From JADFOI01 sp965218935 (lineage in GTDB: Bacteria > Acidobacteriota > UBA6911 > RPQK01 > JADFOI01), in the NCBI GenBank assembly GCA_965218935.1, contig CBDCMH010000007.1, positions 558,001-622,000 of the forward strand: 64,000 bases of DNA, written 5' to 3'. Below, in pieces: positions 43,350 to 52,158 of this stretch; the stretch's first letter is position 1, and every line of letters begins with the position of its first letter. The notes beneath the pieces were generated by a model, which saw only the letters and a program-made list of their open reading frames with translations, was not told the origin of the DNA and made no database searches. The translations under genes were made by a program, and so were the position numbers.

Positions 43350-44687
43350 ATGAATGGAAAAATCCTTGCCCTCGGCTTCATTTGTCTTACCTCCCTTCTT
43401 AAGGCTCAAACGCCTGATGTGGTGATCTATCCTCGTCCCAGAGAGGACACCAAGCTGGCCGTCGTCGATTTCGTAGCCCGAACTTCAGACACCCCGGAAG
43501 TTCAGGCAGCCTTAGAGATCTTCAATCGGGTCCTGTGGGAAGATCTGGAGTTTTCCGCTTTCTTTGAGATGCCTTCCAAGAGCTTTTATCCTTTGAAACC
43601 TCTGCGTTCTCCCACCGATGTCAATTTTGACAACTGGCAAGTCCCTACTCTGGACGTGGATTTTCTCATCTTTGGCAATCTTCAGGTGGATAGCGGACTC
43701 GCCGTGGCGGAGGCCTATCTGTACGATGTGCGGACACGGGGGCAGGTTTTGGGAAAACGCTACACTATTTCAGATGACGCGTTGACCCAAAGAGTCGCCC
43801 ACGAATTTGCCGATCAGGTGGTTTTCCAGTTGTCTGCCGGAACCAGTCGTGGTGTGGCTCGTGCTCAGATCGCTTTTTCCTCCCTCAAAGGTCAAAGTAA
43901 AGAAATCTACGTGATGGACTATGACGGAGCAAACCAGCGCACGATCACTGCTAACGGGGGTTTAAACAAGTTTCCCGAGTGGTCTTCTGATAACTCGAAG
44001 CTGGCCTTCATTACCAATCTTCCCCGAAGCAGCCGCTGGGAATTGTGGATTCAGGATCTGGATGGAGGCCGAAGAGTGCTGCCGGTGCCGACTTCCTATG
44101 TCGCATCCCCGGTCTTTTCCCCCGATGGCAAGCAGATCGTCTTTTCATCCCGCGAAGTGAACGGATCTGATGCAGGCATCTACATCTCTGATCTTGACGG
44201 CGGCCGGCTCAAGAACCTGAGCAACCACCGCGCCATAGACTCTTCGCCCACCTGGAGCCCAACCGGACGGCAGATTGCCTTCATTTCCGATCGCTCTGGT
44301 TCCCCTCAATTGTGGGTGATGGATGCTGATGGGTCGAATCTTCAGCGACTGGTTGGAGAAGGCGGTCACTGCGACAGTCCCGATTGGTCCCCGGACGGCC
44401 GGTTCATCACCTATTCCTGGCAGCCATCCGGCCAGTGGTCTCACCAGATCTACGTCATCGAAGTGGCCACCAGAAGGATCTTTCAATTGACTTCAAGTCG
44501 TGGCAGCAGCGAGAATCCACACTGGTCCCCCGATGGCCGCCATATCGCGTTCCAAAGCAGTCGAACCGGGTCCAAACAGATCTTCGTCATGAACGCCGAT
44601 GGGAAGAATCTAAAACAGGTCACCGCCTATGGTGTAAACGAAAGTCCTGCATGGTCGGGTTACGCGGTGAATGAACCACAAGAATGA
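43350..44687 (+). CDS. tolB: Tol-Pal system protein TolB
   Basis: 445 residues. Signal peptide (MNGKILALGFICLTSLLKA). N-terminal TolB domain (about 25-160; KLAVVDFVARTSDTPEV, DFLIFGNLQVDSGLAVAEA). Five or so PD40 beta-propeller blades, each with a W-SPDG-I-F pattern (FSPDGKQIVFSS, WSPTGRQIAFIS, WSPDGRFITYSW, WSPDGRHIAFQS). It is a periplasmic partner of Pal and TolA. Its 3' end overlaps the long form of the pal frame by 17 bases; with the preferred pal start there is a 19-base gap. Confidence 0.94.
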   Translation: MNGKILALGFICLTSLLKAQTPDVVIYPRPREDTKLAVVDFVARTSDTPEVQAALEIFNRVLWEDLEFSAFFEMPSKSFYPLKPLRSPTDVNFDNWQVPTLDVDFLIFGNLQVDSGLAVAEAYLYDVRTRGQVLGKRYTISDDALTQRVAHEFADQVVFQLSAGTSRGVARAQIAFSSLKGQSKEIYVMDYDGANQRTITANGGLNKFPEWSSDNSKLAFITNLPRSSRWELWIQDLDGGRRVLPVPTSYVASPVFSPDGKQIVFSSREVNGSDAGIYISDLDGGRLKNLSNHRAIDSSPTWSPTGRQIAFISDRSGSPQLWVMDADGSNLQRLVGEGGHCDSPDWSPDGRFITYSWQPSGQWSHQIYVIEVATRRIFQLTSSRGSSENPHWSPDGRHIAFQSSRTGSKQIFVMNADGKNLKQVTAYGVNESPAWSGYAVNEPQE

Positions 44688-44706
44688 GGAGTGGAGGAGA
44701 GCTGCC

Positions 44707-45486
44707 ATGCGACGCGTTTCTCTTTATAATCTGAGTTGGTTCCTTTGTTGCGTGTGTTTGCTCACAGCAGTGGCATGCCAGAAAAGGCCTCCCCCAAGGG
44801 CGCCCGTGCCGCGTGCTTCCCGTTCAGGCGACATAGCCCGGGATCAGCGCGCTGGTGCCTTACCTACCGTGACTCTGGCCGCCTCACCCAGCACTATCGA
44901 GCGCGGAGAACAGACTACGCTGAGCTGGACAACGACCGATACGATGTCGCTTGTAATCGATAGTGGTATCGGAAACGTCACCGACGGCGGATCCTTGGTG
45001 GTCTCTCCTCGAGAATCCACCACCTATACGGCAACCGCCACCGGTGCCGGAGGAGACGCCACAGCCAGCACCCGCGTGACGGTGGTTCCCCGATCGGCCC
45101 GGGGAGTGATTACCTCCACCGACCTGGACAGTCTGCAAAGGGCCGTCGAGGAGGGCAAAATCCAACCCCTGTTTTTTGACTACGATCAGGCGGGAATCAC
45201 TGCCGAGGGGGAGCGCCTCCTTGAGGAGAATGCCCGTTGGTTCCAGCAGTTTCGGGATACCACCATCGTGATTGAGGGCCATTGCGACGAGCGAGGAACC
45301 GAGGAATATAATTTGGCCTTGGGTGATCGGCGAGCTCAGGCGGCTAAAGCCTATCTGGTCCAACTGGGTATCGATCCCGCTCGCATGGAAACAATCTCCT
45401 TCGGCGAGGAGCGGCCCTTTGCGCCCGGGTACGACGAGTCCGCCTACCGGCTGAACCGCCGTGCTCATTTTCTAGTAACCCGGTGA
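44707..45486 (+). CDS. pal: Peptidoglycan-associated lipoprotein Pal with an Ig-like domain
   Basis: 259 residues from the ATG at 44707, which has GGAGGAGAG upstream. Lipoprotein signal peptide with Cys24 (CLLTAVAC). Residues about 53-130 look like a bacterial Ig-like domain (VTLAASPSTIERGEQTTLSW, STTYTATATGAGGDA). Residues 140-259 are the OmpA-like peptidoglycan-binding domain (IEGHCDERGTEEYNLALGDR). It anchors the outer membrane to peptidoglycan. The inserted Ig-like domain roughly doubles the length compared with enterobacterial Pal. Confidence 0.92.
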   Translation: MRRVSLYNLSWFLCCVCLLTAVACQKRPPPRAPVPRASRSGDIARDQRAGALPTVTLAASPSTIERGEQTTLSWTTTDTMSLVIDSGIGNVTDGGSLVVSPRESTTYTATATGAGGDATASTRVTVVPRSARGVITSTDLDSLQRAVEEGKIQPLFFDYDQAGITAEGERLLEENARWFQQFRDTTIVIEGHCDERGTEEYNLALGDRRAQAAKAYLVQLGIDPARMETISFGEERPFAPGYDESAYRLNRRAHFLVTR

Positions 45487-45579
45487 AGAGGCTGACAACT
45501 GACAACTGACACCAGTCCGTAGAATTGTGTCGGTTGATTACCACTTTACTTGACGATAAAATCTCACCAGGAGGTTGTC

Positions 45580-46386
45580 ATGAAGCGAATTCAACCGATC
45601 ATGAGTGTTCTGCTTGTCCTGGCAGGGTCCCTCTCCTGGGGGCTGGCAGGAACAGAAGAGGAGATTATTCGTCTTCAAAACGATGTCCTGCAGTTGCAGA
45701 ATCAGATTCGATTGCTTCAAAAAAGTGTTGATGACACCACGGCTATCTTGAGGTCTTTGCTGGAGCAGTTAAATGACCAGATGGCCACCAGCAACGTCCA
45801 AATGGCCTCGGTGGGGGAGATCATTCAGGCTCAAAGGGCCGCTCGGGATACTTCTTTGGACCAGGTGCGCCAAGAGGTCCAGAGTTTGAGTATTAAATGG
45901 GACGATACCAACACACGTATTGCCGCACTGCAGCAGAAGTTGCAGGAGAATCAACTTCAAGTCCAGTCGCTACGCAATGTCCCTTCAGCCGGAGCCACCA
46001 TCGAGCCTGACCAGGTTTACAGTTCCGTCTATAACGATTATCTGATGGGAAACTACGATTTGGCAATCGCCGGATTTCAGGACTTTCTCACTAATTATTC
46101 GGACAGCGAATATTCAGACAACGCCTCTTATTATCTGGGGGTTTGTTACACCGAGAAGGGGTACTACGAGCAGGCTACACAGGCCTTTGATCAGGTGATT
46201 AGCCTGTATCCCAATGCCGACAAAACCCCAACTGCCTACTACAAAAAGGCCTTCGCCCTGCAACAACTTCAGCTCGACGTCGAAGCGGTTGAAACCCTAA
46301 CAAAATTGGTAACCATTTTTCCAGATTCCCAGGAAGCCGTCCTGGCCCGTCAAGAACTGGAGTCAATGGGGATCGAAACGCCCTAG
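45580..46386 (+). CDS. Tol-Pal cell-division coordinator-like protein (CpoB/YbgF)
   Basis: 268 residues from the ATG at 45580, preceded by AGGAGGTT. Signal peptide (MSVLLVLAGSLSWGLAG). N-terminal coiled coil (IIRLQNDVLQLQNQIRLLQK; about 25-130) and three TPR-like repeats at the C-terminus (DYLMGNYDLAIAGFQDFL, GVCYTEKGYYEQATQAF, KAFALQQLQLDVEAVETL). This is the YbgF/CpoB layout, and it is in the expected last place of the Tol operon. In E. coli CpoB couples outer-membrane constriction with peptidoglycan synthesis. A TGACAACTGACAAC repeat lies in the gap before it. Confidence 0.87.
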   Translation: MKRIQPIMSVLLVLAGSLSWGLAGTEEEIIRLQNDVLQLQNQIRLLQKSVDDTTAILRSLLEQLNDQMATSNVQMASVGEIIQAQRAARDTSLDQVRQEVQSLSIKWDDTNTRIAALQQKLQENQLQVQSLRNVPSAGATIEPDQVYSSVYNDYLMGNYDLAIAGFQDFLTNYSDSEYSDNASYYLGVCYTEKGYYEQATQAFDQVISLYPNADKTPTAYYKKAFALQQLQLDVEAVETLTKLVTIFPDSQEAVLARQELESMGIETP

Positions 46387-46410
46387 TCACTTTGTGACGG
46401 CTGCACGAAT

Positions 46411-46854
46411 TCAAAAGGGGATGTCATCCTCGGTCACTCCGACATCCATTTGTTCTTCCGCCGCTTTTCCACCTTCTGCCACGCCTACGGGCTCCTGCTC
46501 CCGCTCCTGAGGACGGGACCCATCGGAAGATCGAGGACTCATCATACGCATGTCTGAGGCGATAATCTCGGTGGTGCGACGTTTGTTGCCATCGCGATCG
46601 TCCCACTCGCGAGTCTGGATCCGTCCCTCGATAAAGACCAGTTGGCCCTTGGTGAGGTATTGATTCGAAATTTCGGCCAACTTGTTCCAGGTGACGATCT
46701 TGTGCCACTCCGTTCTCTCCTGTCGTTCTCCGTTTTGGTCGTTCCACCGTTCATTGGTGGCCAAAGAAAAGTTGGCTACAGGAGTGCCCGAGGAGGTGTA
46801 TCGCATCTCTGGATCCCGCCCCAAGTGTCCGACTAAAATTACCCGATTCACCAT
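46411..46854 (-). CDS. ssb: Single-stranded DNA-binding protein
   Basis: 147 residues from the ATG at 46854 (MVNRVILVGHLGRDPEMRYT), with GGAGGT eight bases upstream; a longer frame to 46869 lacks support. OB-fold (TPVANFSLATNERW, EWHKIVTWNKLAEISNQYL, GQLVFIEGRIQTREW), then a flexible tail ending in the acidic partner-binding tip DDIPF. It coats ssDNA in replication and repair. It is not next to rpsF/rpsR here. Convergent with the Tol operon. Confidence 0.95.
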   Translation of the reverse strand: MVNRVILVGHLGRDPEMRYTSSGTPVANFSLATNERWNDQNGERQERTEWHKIVTWNKLAEISNQYLTKGQLVFIEGRIQTREWDDRDGNKRRTTEIIASDMRMMSPRSSDGSRPQEREQEPVGVAEGGKAAEEQMDVGVTEDDIPF

Positions 46855-46943
46855 AATGTTTACCTCCAATTCTGTCTCTGCCTACTATAACGTCGTCCTC
46901 TGAAAAAATACGAAATATTCTTCAGGAAGAGACCCTGACCCCA

Positions 46944-47030
46944 GAAGAAATCCTGACCACCTAACCATAGATAGAATCAGTCATTCAGGAGGGTCAGGAG
47001 GTCAGCGGGTCAGGTGGTCAGGATTTCTTC
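46944..47030. repeat. Inverted repeat made of CCTGACCA units at the htrA 3' end
   Basis: GAAGAAATCCTGACCACCTAACC (given as 46944-46966) and 47008-47030 are reverse complements over 22 of 23 bases. The right arm contains the stop codon of the protease gene. It probably works as a transcription barrier between that gene and ssb. Confidence 0.75.
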
Positions 47031-48180
47031 AAAACCGGAACGTCCCCTGAAGCTGCCTTCCCTCCAGCCGCATCTCCATTTCAATTCTTTCCTCACCTCT
47101 GTAGTAGACCACTGAGATCATATCCCCCGAGCGCCTGTCCTCCAGAATACTTGCGATGTCCACCATTGACGTGACGGGCTGGCCTCCCAGGGCAACAATG
47201 ACATCTCCTCCGATCAGGATGGGGACATTACCGAAGAAGGCGCGTCTTTGCCCCCCTCGAATACCGGCCTGATCCGCTGAACTGCCGGACTCCACCTGGG
47301 CCACTAAGAGCCCTTCTTCAACGGGAAGCCGCAGTGCTTGTGCTAACCGACGGCTCAGAGGTTGTCCTTGGATACCAAACCAGGCCCGTAGGACCTGGCC
47401 ATGCTCGAGAAGGTCGGGGAGGATTCTGCTCAAAGTGTTCGCGGGGACGGCGAAACCAATGCCGGCACTTTGTCCGGTTCTGGAAAAGATGGCGGTGTTA
47501 ATGCCAATCACTTCACCTCGCCTGTTCAACAAGGGTCCCCCACTGTTTCCCGGATTAATCGCCGCGTCGGTCTGAATGATATCGTCGATGAGCCCGAAAT
47601 CCGTCCTCAGGGTTCTCTGCAGTGAAGAGATGATTCCCGTGGTGAGGGTCTGGTCCAAACCGAAAGGGTTGCCAATGGCCAGAACCTTTTGACCCACCTT
47701 TAGATCATCACTTCTCCCCAGCTCGACGGGATACAACTTCTCCTCAGGGGGATCAATCTTCAAGACCGCGATGTCGTTAATGGGATCAATGCCCACCCTT
47801 TCCGCTTCGTATTTCTCCTTGTCGTATAAGGTCACCTCCAACCGCTCGGCATCTCGAATCACATGGTAGTTGGTCACGATATGCCCTTCTTTATCGATGA
47901 CAACACCGCTCCCCACTCCCTGACGGGGTACCACTTCAAAAAACCAGGTGTATTCCAACGTCGTGGAGGTAATGTTCACCACTCCGCGACTGCGCGACTC
48001 ATAGATTCTAATGTTGATCGATTCGTCTTCCGTCAGTGGAGTATCGAAGGTGGTCCCTGAGGACTGCACGAACTCAGCCTGAATGGTGGGTGGAGAGGGC
48101 CAGCGTAAAAAGAAAAACACCAATCCCGCCGAGATAATACTGCTGGTGAAGACGATCTTCCAAAAATCACGGCTGGACAT
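47029..48180 (-). CDS. HtrA/DegP-type serine protease with one PDZ domain
   Basis: 383 residues. N-terminal membrane anchor (FWKIVFTSSIISAGLVFFFL, 6-25). Trypsin-like domain with the triad His106 (TNYHVI), Asp136 (NDIAVLK) and Ser213 (NPGNSGGPL). One PDZ domain (about 285-375; LLVAQVESGSSADQAGIRGG). One PDZ plus an anchor resembles DegS more than DegP, suggesting a regulatory or quality-control protease in the periplasm. No rseA-like partner is seen. Its end codons lie in the repeat at 46944-47030. Confidence 0.92.
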   Translation of the reverse strand: MSSRDFWKIVFTSSIISAGLVFFFLRWPSPPTIQAEFVQSSGTTFDTPLTEDESINIRIYESRSRGVVNITSTTLEYTWFFEVVPRQGVGSGVVIDKEGHIVTNYHVIRDAERLEVTLYDKEKYEAERVGIDPINDIAVLKIDPPEEKLYPVELGRSDDLKVGQKVLAIGNPFGLDQTLTTGIISSLQRTLRTDFGLIDDIIQTDAAINPGNSGGPLLNRRGEVIGINTAIFSRTGQSAGIGFAVPANTLSRILPDLLEHGQVLRAWFGIQGQPLSRRLAQALRLPVEEGLLVAQVESGSSADQAGIRGGQRRAFFGNVPILIGGDVIVALGGQPVTSMVDIASILEDRRSGDMISVVYYRGEERIEMEMRLEGRQLQGTFRF

Positions 48181-48301
48181 GAGAAACCTCTGATAACTGA
48201 CAGTTAATCACAGAGCGCAGACCGGATGAAATCCTAAATCTCAAATCCCAAATCTCAAACAAATTTCAAATCTGAAGTTACCCCGCTTTGGTGGACAGTT
48301 T

Positions 48302-49156
48302 CTAGTTTGGGACTGCAGGTAACGTAGCATATCTCCTTTCGAACTCAGCCGGGGAATGATACCCCAGTGACGAGTGTAACCGATGGGGGTTGTAGAAGCC
48401 CTCGATAAAGTCGAAGAGGGCACTACGGGCCTGAGTCGGGGTGAGGAAGTGGTGACGCTCCAGCAACTCACACTCCAGCGAGGCAAAGAAACTCTCACAC
48501 AGGGCATTGTCATAGCAGTCCCCCCCCGATCCCATGGAGGGTCGAACCCCAGCTCGGCGACAACGCTGGCCAAAGGCAATCGAGGTGTACTGAGTGCCCT
48601 GGTCCGAATGATGGATCACGCTGTGTGGACGTCTCTGCCATAAAGCCATCTCCAGGGCGGCCAGCACCAGCTGAGTCCTCAGGTGAGTCTTCATGGCCCA
48701 GCCTACCACCCGGCGGCTGAAGGCATCGAGCACCACAGCCAGATAAAGAAATCCTGAGCCCGTCCGGATGTAGGTGATGTCCGCTACCCACAGTTGATTG
48801 GGGCCCTGCACCGAGAAGTCGCGCTGAACCAGATCAGCAGCGGGCCGAACCTTTTCATTCCGGATCGTGGTCCTGTATTTCTTGCGACGGCTCACTCCTT
48901 GCAAACCCGCTTTGTGCATCAGACGAGCGATACGCTTACGACCGACGGGAATCCCGTTTGCACTCAGCTGGGCGTGAATCCGAGGAACCCCGTAGGTGCC
49001 CCGAGAGCGCTCATGAAGGGCTCGGATCCGGGCCAGCAAAAGGGCATCCTGCTGAGCCCGAACACTTGGCTCACGGCCCCGCCACCCGTAGTAGCCGCTG
49101 GTGGAGACTCCCAGTACCCGGCACAGGGTGGTAATCTTATGGCTGGCCTGATTCAT
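48302..49156 (-). CDS. IS3-family transposase OrfB
   Basis: 284 residues. N-terminal HTH_21-like region (RSRGTYGVPRIHAQLSANGI, RIARLMHKAGLQGVSRRKK), then the rve core with the DDE triad: Asp in WVADITYIRTG, Asp in IHHSDQGTQYTS, and Glu in NALCESFFASLE. The C-terminal YNPHRLHSSLGYHSPAEFE is the family's end motif. Its ATG overlaps the OrfA stop, so OrfB may be made by re-initiation or as an OrfAB frameshift fusion. Confidence 0.93.
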   Translation of the reverse strand: MNQASHKITTLCRVLGVSTSGYYGWRGREPSVRAQQDALLLARIRALHERSRGTYGVPRIHAQLSANGIPVGRKRIARLMHKAGLQGVSRRKKYRTTIRNEKVRPAADLVQRDFSVQGPNQLWVADITYIRTGSGFLYLAVVLDAFSRRVVGWAMKTHLRTQLVLAALEMALWQRRPHSVIHHSDQGTQYTSIAFGQRCRRAGVRPSMGSGGDCYDNALCESFFASLECELLERHHFLTPTQARSALFDFIEGFYNPHRLHSSLGYHSPAEFERRYATLPAVPN

Positions 49157-49464
49157 CTTGACGAACCCGAAGATCCGGACTCGGTCTCCCGAGCGAACCA
49201 GGCTGCCGCCTTTTTTAAGATCTCCCGCTCTTCACGCAGGCGGCGATTCTCCCGACGCAGCCGCCCCAGCTCCTCTCGCTCCGGCGTCGTTAGCCCGTCT
49301 TTGCGCCAGCCCTCATCCCGATCGACCTGGGCAACCCAGTTGCGGATCGATTGATCAGACGGTTCGAACTCCCGGGCCAATGATCCTGGACTTCGTCCTG
49401 ACCGCACCAGTTCCACCATTTGCTGGCGAAACTCAGGTGGGTACCTTCGACCATTTCTTGGCAT
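49153..49464 (-). CDS. IS3-family transposase OrfA
   Basis: 103 residues. HTH (RRYPPEFRQQMVELVRSGRS, LAREFEPSDQSIRNWVAQ) and a leucine-zipper-like tail (ELGRLRRENRRLREEREILKKA). The DNA-recognition subunit. AAAGGAGAACAC precedes the ATG. The overlap with OrfB is ATGA. Confidence 0.92.
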   Translation of the reverse strand: MPRNGRRYPPEFRQQMVELVRSGRSPGSLAREFEPSDQSIRNWVAQVDRDEGWRKDGLTTPEREELGRLRRENRRLREEREILKKAAAWFARETESGSSGSSR

Positions 49465-49608
49465 TGTGTTCTCCTTTCTCCCTAAAGAATCAGGTGTCCA
49501 CGAAAACGGGTCAACTCTAAAAGAAATTTAAAATCTAAAAATAGCTCGCTTCGCTCGCGTTCCAGGTTCTAGGTCCGAAGTTTGGTTTGAGATTTGGGAT
49601 TTTGAATT

Positions 49609-52158
49609 TCACCTGGTGGTTGCGTAATAAAGGCTATTGAAGAGAAACTTATAGGTTCCGCGAGTTTGAGCCCGAAACTGGGTTCGAAAACCAATCAAGA
49701 TTACTTTTCCCCGGTCCATCGGAAATTCCGCAAGAGCGGTTTTTCCGACCAGATGCTCCTGGCCATGGATCCAGCCGCTCAAAAGCGGATCTTCACTGCT
49801 GTAGTGGACCACCGACAAGCCTCGGGACAGATCAAAGGCGGGCGTGTGATCGAACATCACGGCCGCTTCCTCCATCATTCCATAACCAATAGGGTGGCGG
49901 TTATTCACGCTCACCCGCACAAGAGAACCGGGAACCGAAAATTCTCGAGAGGAAAGCCTTTCTGAAATATCGACCCCACCCAACTGCCAGCGCAAGAGCG
50001 GCAATCGAGAGGCCGCCCCAAGAAACACTACGGTTCCACCCGCGGAGGCAAACTGCCGCAAGCGAGCGACTCCCTCCTCCCCCAGTCCACCACGATATTG
50101 GGTAGGATAAGAGTGTCCCAGTCCCTGTTCAATCTTGTTGGGCTCCTGATGAGGAAAGAGGATGACATCATATCCGGACAGATCTCCTTCTCGGACGTCC
50201 TGGTCATAAAGGCTGTCATAGGGAAACTCGTATCCCTCCAGGATCCAGCGTGTCCACCCTTCGTCCATAGCACTGGAGAAGCTCTTGTACAGACCGATCC
50301 TGGGTATCCGAATCTGTTGCCATGCCAACTCCGGCTGCTCCTTAACGAGCTGAACCTTCAAGGGGATGCCTTCCAGCAGTTGCTGCAACTCAATCTCATC
50401 CCCCTCGAAGCGGACCATAAGTGTTCCCACAGGGAAACTTTCTCCTTCGGCGCGAAACCCGTTCGGCGCCCAGAACACCGACTGGCCTCCACTCAACAGT
50501 CGGTTCACCAGGCGGGCGAAGGCATTGTCGGCATGGGAAAACAACCCGTATGTTCCCTCCCCTTCGATTTGACCTGAAGGAACTTCCACCTCATCGACTT
50601 CGCTCAGCGAGGCCTCAAAAGGTTGCATCACCTGATAGGTTTCAACTCCTAGTTGAATTCCCAGCGTCTGAGCGGTGACATCGAAAGGGCGTTGGAAGGG
50701 CCCGCCCGGATAATCCTGAGATTCTGGATAGCGCTGAATCTCCAGGAGGGTCTTCGCAAACGCGCCATAGGGCTGCTGCATTGAAATGACATAACTGCCT
50801 GCTGGAAATTCCCGTCGGTTGGGGATGCCCAGAGGAGCAGAAACCACCGTGGATGAGCTCACCTGAAACGGTTCTTCAGAACGCTGAATCTCCACCCTTC
50901 CCAAGTCTAATACCTCCAGAAGGTCATACAGACTCTGGGAGTCCCGCTGATCGGGAGGCAAGACAAAGGCATAGGGCTGGCTTCTCTGGATACCCTGCAC
51001 ACCAACCCGATAGAAATTCTCGAGCCACGATTTGCGATGGCGGGCTCCATGAAGCAAGGCCGCTCTCAGAGCAATTTTCTGGTGTTCGACGATATCGCGA
51101 AGCCGCCACACGCCTCCTTCCCAGGGAACGGGAAAGTTCCAACTGGGTCGGTGCACGTTGTAGTTTCCTCCTGACCGAAGCTCTCCCCGGCTAAGGTAAA
51201 TCGGTGTGGCCAAGCGGGCACTAGCGGTCTCAAGAAGAATGCGGACTCCACCGTGATAATGCTGATAGGCACGAGCCGGCGTATACGCGTCATAGATGGC
51301 CTGGGTCAGGATCCCCTTTTTACCAGCAGCGATAAGAGCCGAAAATAAGCTTCCTCCGAGGGAGACAATCTGGGCCTGCAAAATGGGATCGACATTGGGA
51401 TCGATGGGATCCATGAAAGGAGGCACAAACATACGGGCGCCATAAGCACTCATCTCGTGCACATCGACCACAATCTGGGGATGCCAGACATTGTGTATTG
51501 CTTCAACAGCCAATCGTGTTTCCTTCTGCGTCAACATGTACCAGTCGCGGTTGTTATCGTGCCCCGTATAGGGGTGGTAAAGTTCAGGTGGAAGGGCACC
51601 CTCAGTGGGTGTGCCCAAGGTCTGCTGGTACCAGTGATTGACCGTATTCACGCCATCAGGATTCAGCGATGGGACCAGGAGAAAAATGACATTCTTGAGA
51701 ATTTCTTCCGTTTCAGGATCTTCCCCCCGGACCAGATCATATGCAAACTCCATGGACATTTGAGCCGACGCCACCTCGGTGGAGTGAATGGCACAGGTTG
51801 CCAGCAAAACGGTTTTGCCCTTTTCAACGAGATCCTGAGGACCAGCCTCAATTTTACGGGGATCTGCCAACATCTCTTGGATTCGCTGGAAATTCTGTAG
51901 ATCGGCCAAGGTATCCGGATGTGAAATCACCACCAGAAGAAAAGGGTTGTCTTGTGTGGTCCTCCCCAGTTCCTGGACCACAACCCGGTCACTGCTCTGC
52001 TCTAATGCCCTGAAATAGCTCACGATCTCCTGCCAGTCAGCCAGCTTCCGATCATCTCCCACCTGAAATCCCAACAACGCTTCGGGCGAAGGAATCTCTC
52101 CCCAAACCGGAAGGACCAAAACGCTTAGGATCAGGGCCGGAATGATGCTTGCTCTCAC
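49609..52158 (-). CDS. Secreted M14-family metallopeptidase
   Basis: 849 residues from a GTG at 52158, which overlaps the stop of the upstream MFS gene (GTGA) and has GGAGAAG before it; the longer frame to 52536 only reads antisense to that gene. Signal peptide VRASIIPALILSVLVLPVWG. The M14 zinc site has His125 and Glu128 (AIHSTEVAS) and His234 (VVDVHEMSAYG); the catalytic Glu is probably in RILLETASARL. After about residue 500 a beta-rich part and a glutamine-amidotransferase-like fold (YDVILFPHQEP, GGTVVFLGAASRLPLL) follow. It hydrolyses peptides outside the cytoplasm; the specificity is unknown. Last gene of tsaB-MFS-M14. Confidence 0.85.
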   Translation of the reverse strand: MRASIIPALILSVLVLPVWGEIPSPEALLGFQVGDDRKLADWQEIVSYFRALEQSSDRVVVQELGRTTQDNPFLLVVISHPDTLADLQNFQRIQEMLADPRKIEAGPQDLVEKGKTVLLATCAIHSTEVASAQMSMEFAYDLVRGEDPETEEILKNVIFLLVPSLNPDGVNTVNHWYQQTLGTPTEGALPPELYHPYTGHDNNRDWYMLTQKETRLAVEAIHNVWHPQIVVDVHEMSAYGARMFVPPFMDPIDPNVDPILQAQIVSLGGSLFSALIAAGKKGILTQAIYDAYTPARAYQHYHGGVRILLETASARLATPIYLSRGELRSGGNYNVHRPSWNFPVPWEGGVWRLRDIVEHQKIALRAALLHGARHRKSWLENFYRVGVQGIQRSQPYAFVLPPDQRDSQSLYDLLEVLDLGRVEIQRSEEPFQVSSSTVVSAPLGIPNRREFPAGSYVISMQQPYGAFAKTLLEIQRYPESQDYPGGPFQRPFDVTAQTLGIQLGVETYQVMQPFEASLSEVDEVEVPSGQIEGEGTYGLFSHADNAFARLVNRLLSGGQSVFWAPNGFRAEGESFPVGTLMVRFEGDEIELQQLLEGIPLKVQLVKEQPELAWQQIRIPRIGLYKSFSSAMDEGWTRWILEGYEFPYDSLYDQDVREGDLSGYDVILFPHQEPNKIEQGLGHSYPTQYRGGLGEEGVARLRQFASAGGTVVFLGAASRLPLLRWQLGGVDISERLSSREFSVPGSLVRVSVNNRHPIGYGMMEEAAVMFDHTPAFDLSRGLSVVHYSSEDPLLSGWIHGQEHLVGKTALAEFPMDRGKVILIGFRTQFRAQTRGTYKFLFNSLYYATTR

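Larger units (their letters stand above)
48277..49515 (-). mobile_element. IS3-family insertion sequence
   Basis: About 1.24 kb. Terminal inverted repeats: left GTTACCCCGCTTTGGTGGAC (from 48277) matches the complement of the right end GTTGACCCGTTTTCGTGGAC (to 49515) at 16 of 20 positions. It encodes OrfA and OrfB on the minus strand with a 4-base ATGA overlap. Both frames look intact. Target duplication unclear. Confidence 0.88.
48229..49608. repeat. Palindromic AAATCC-type repeat split by an IS
   Basis: Left arm (48229-48264; ...CAAATCCCAAATCTCAAAC...) and right arm (49583-49608; GTTTGAGATTTGGGATTTTG) are reverse complements and lie either side of the IS3-family element. The same words occur at 60045-60062 and 61965-62020. 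The IS has landed in an intergenic repeat, where it harms no gene. Confidence 0.65.

Noticed and set aside
48277..49515. Three-base target duplication (TCT) at the IS3 element
   Set aside because: It would need the left end to begin three bases further out than the inverted repeat supports.
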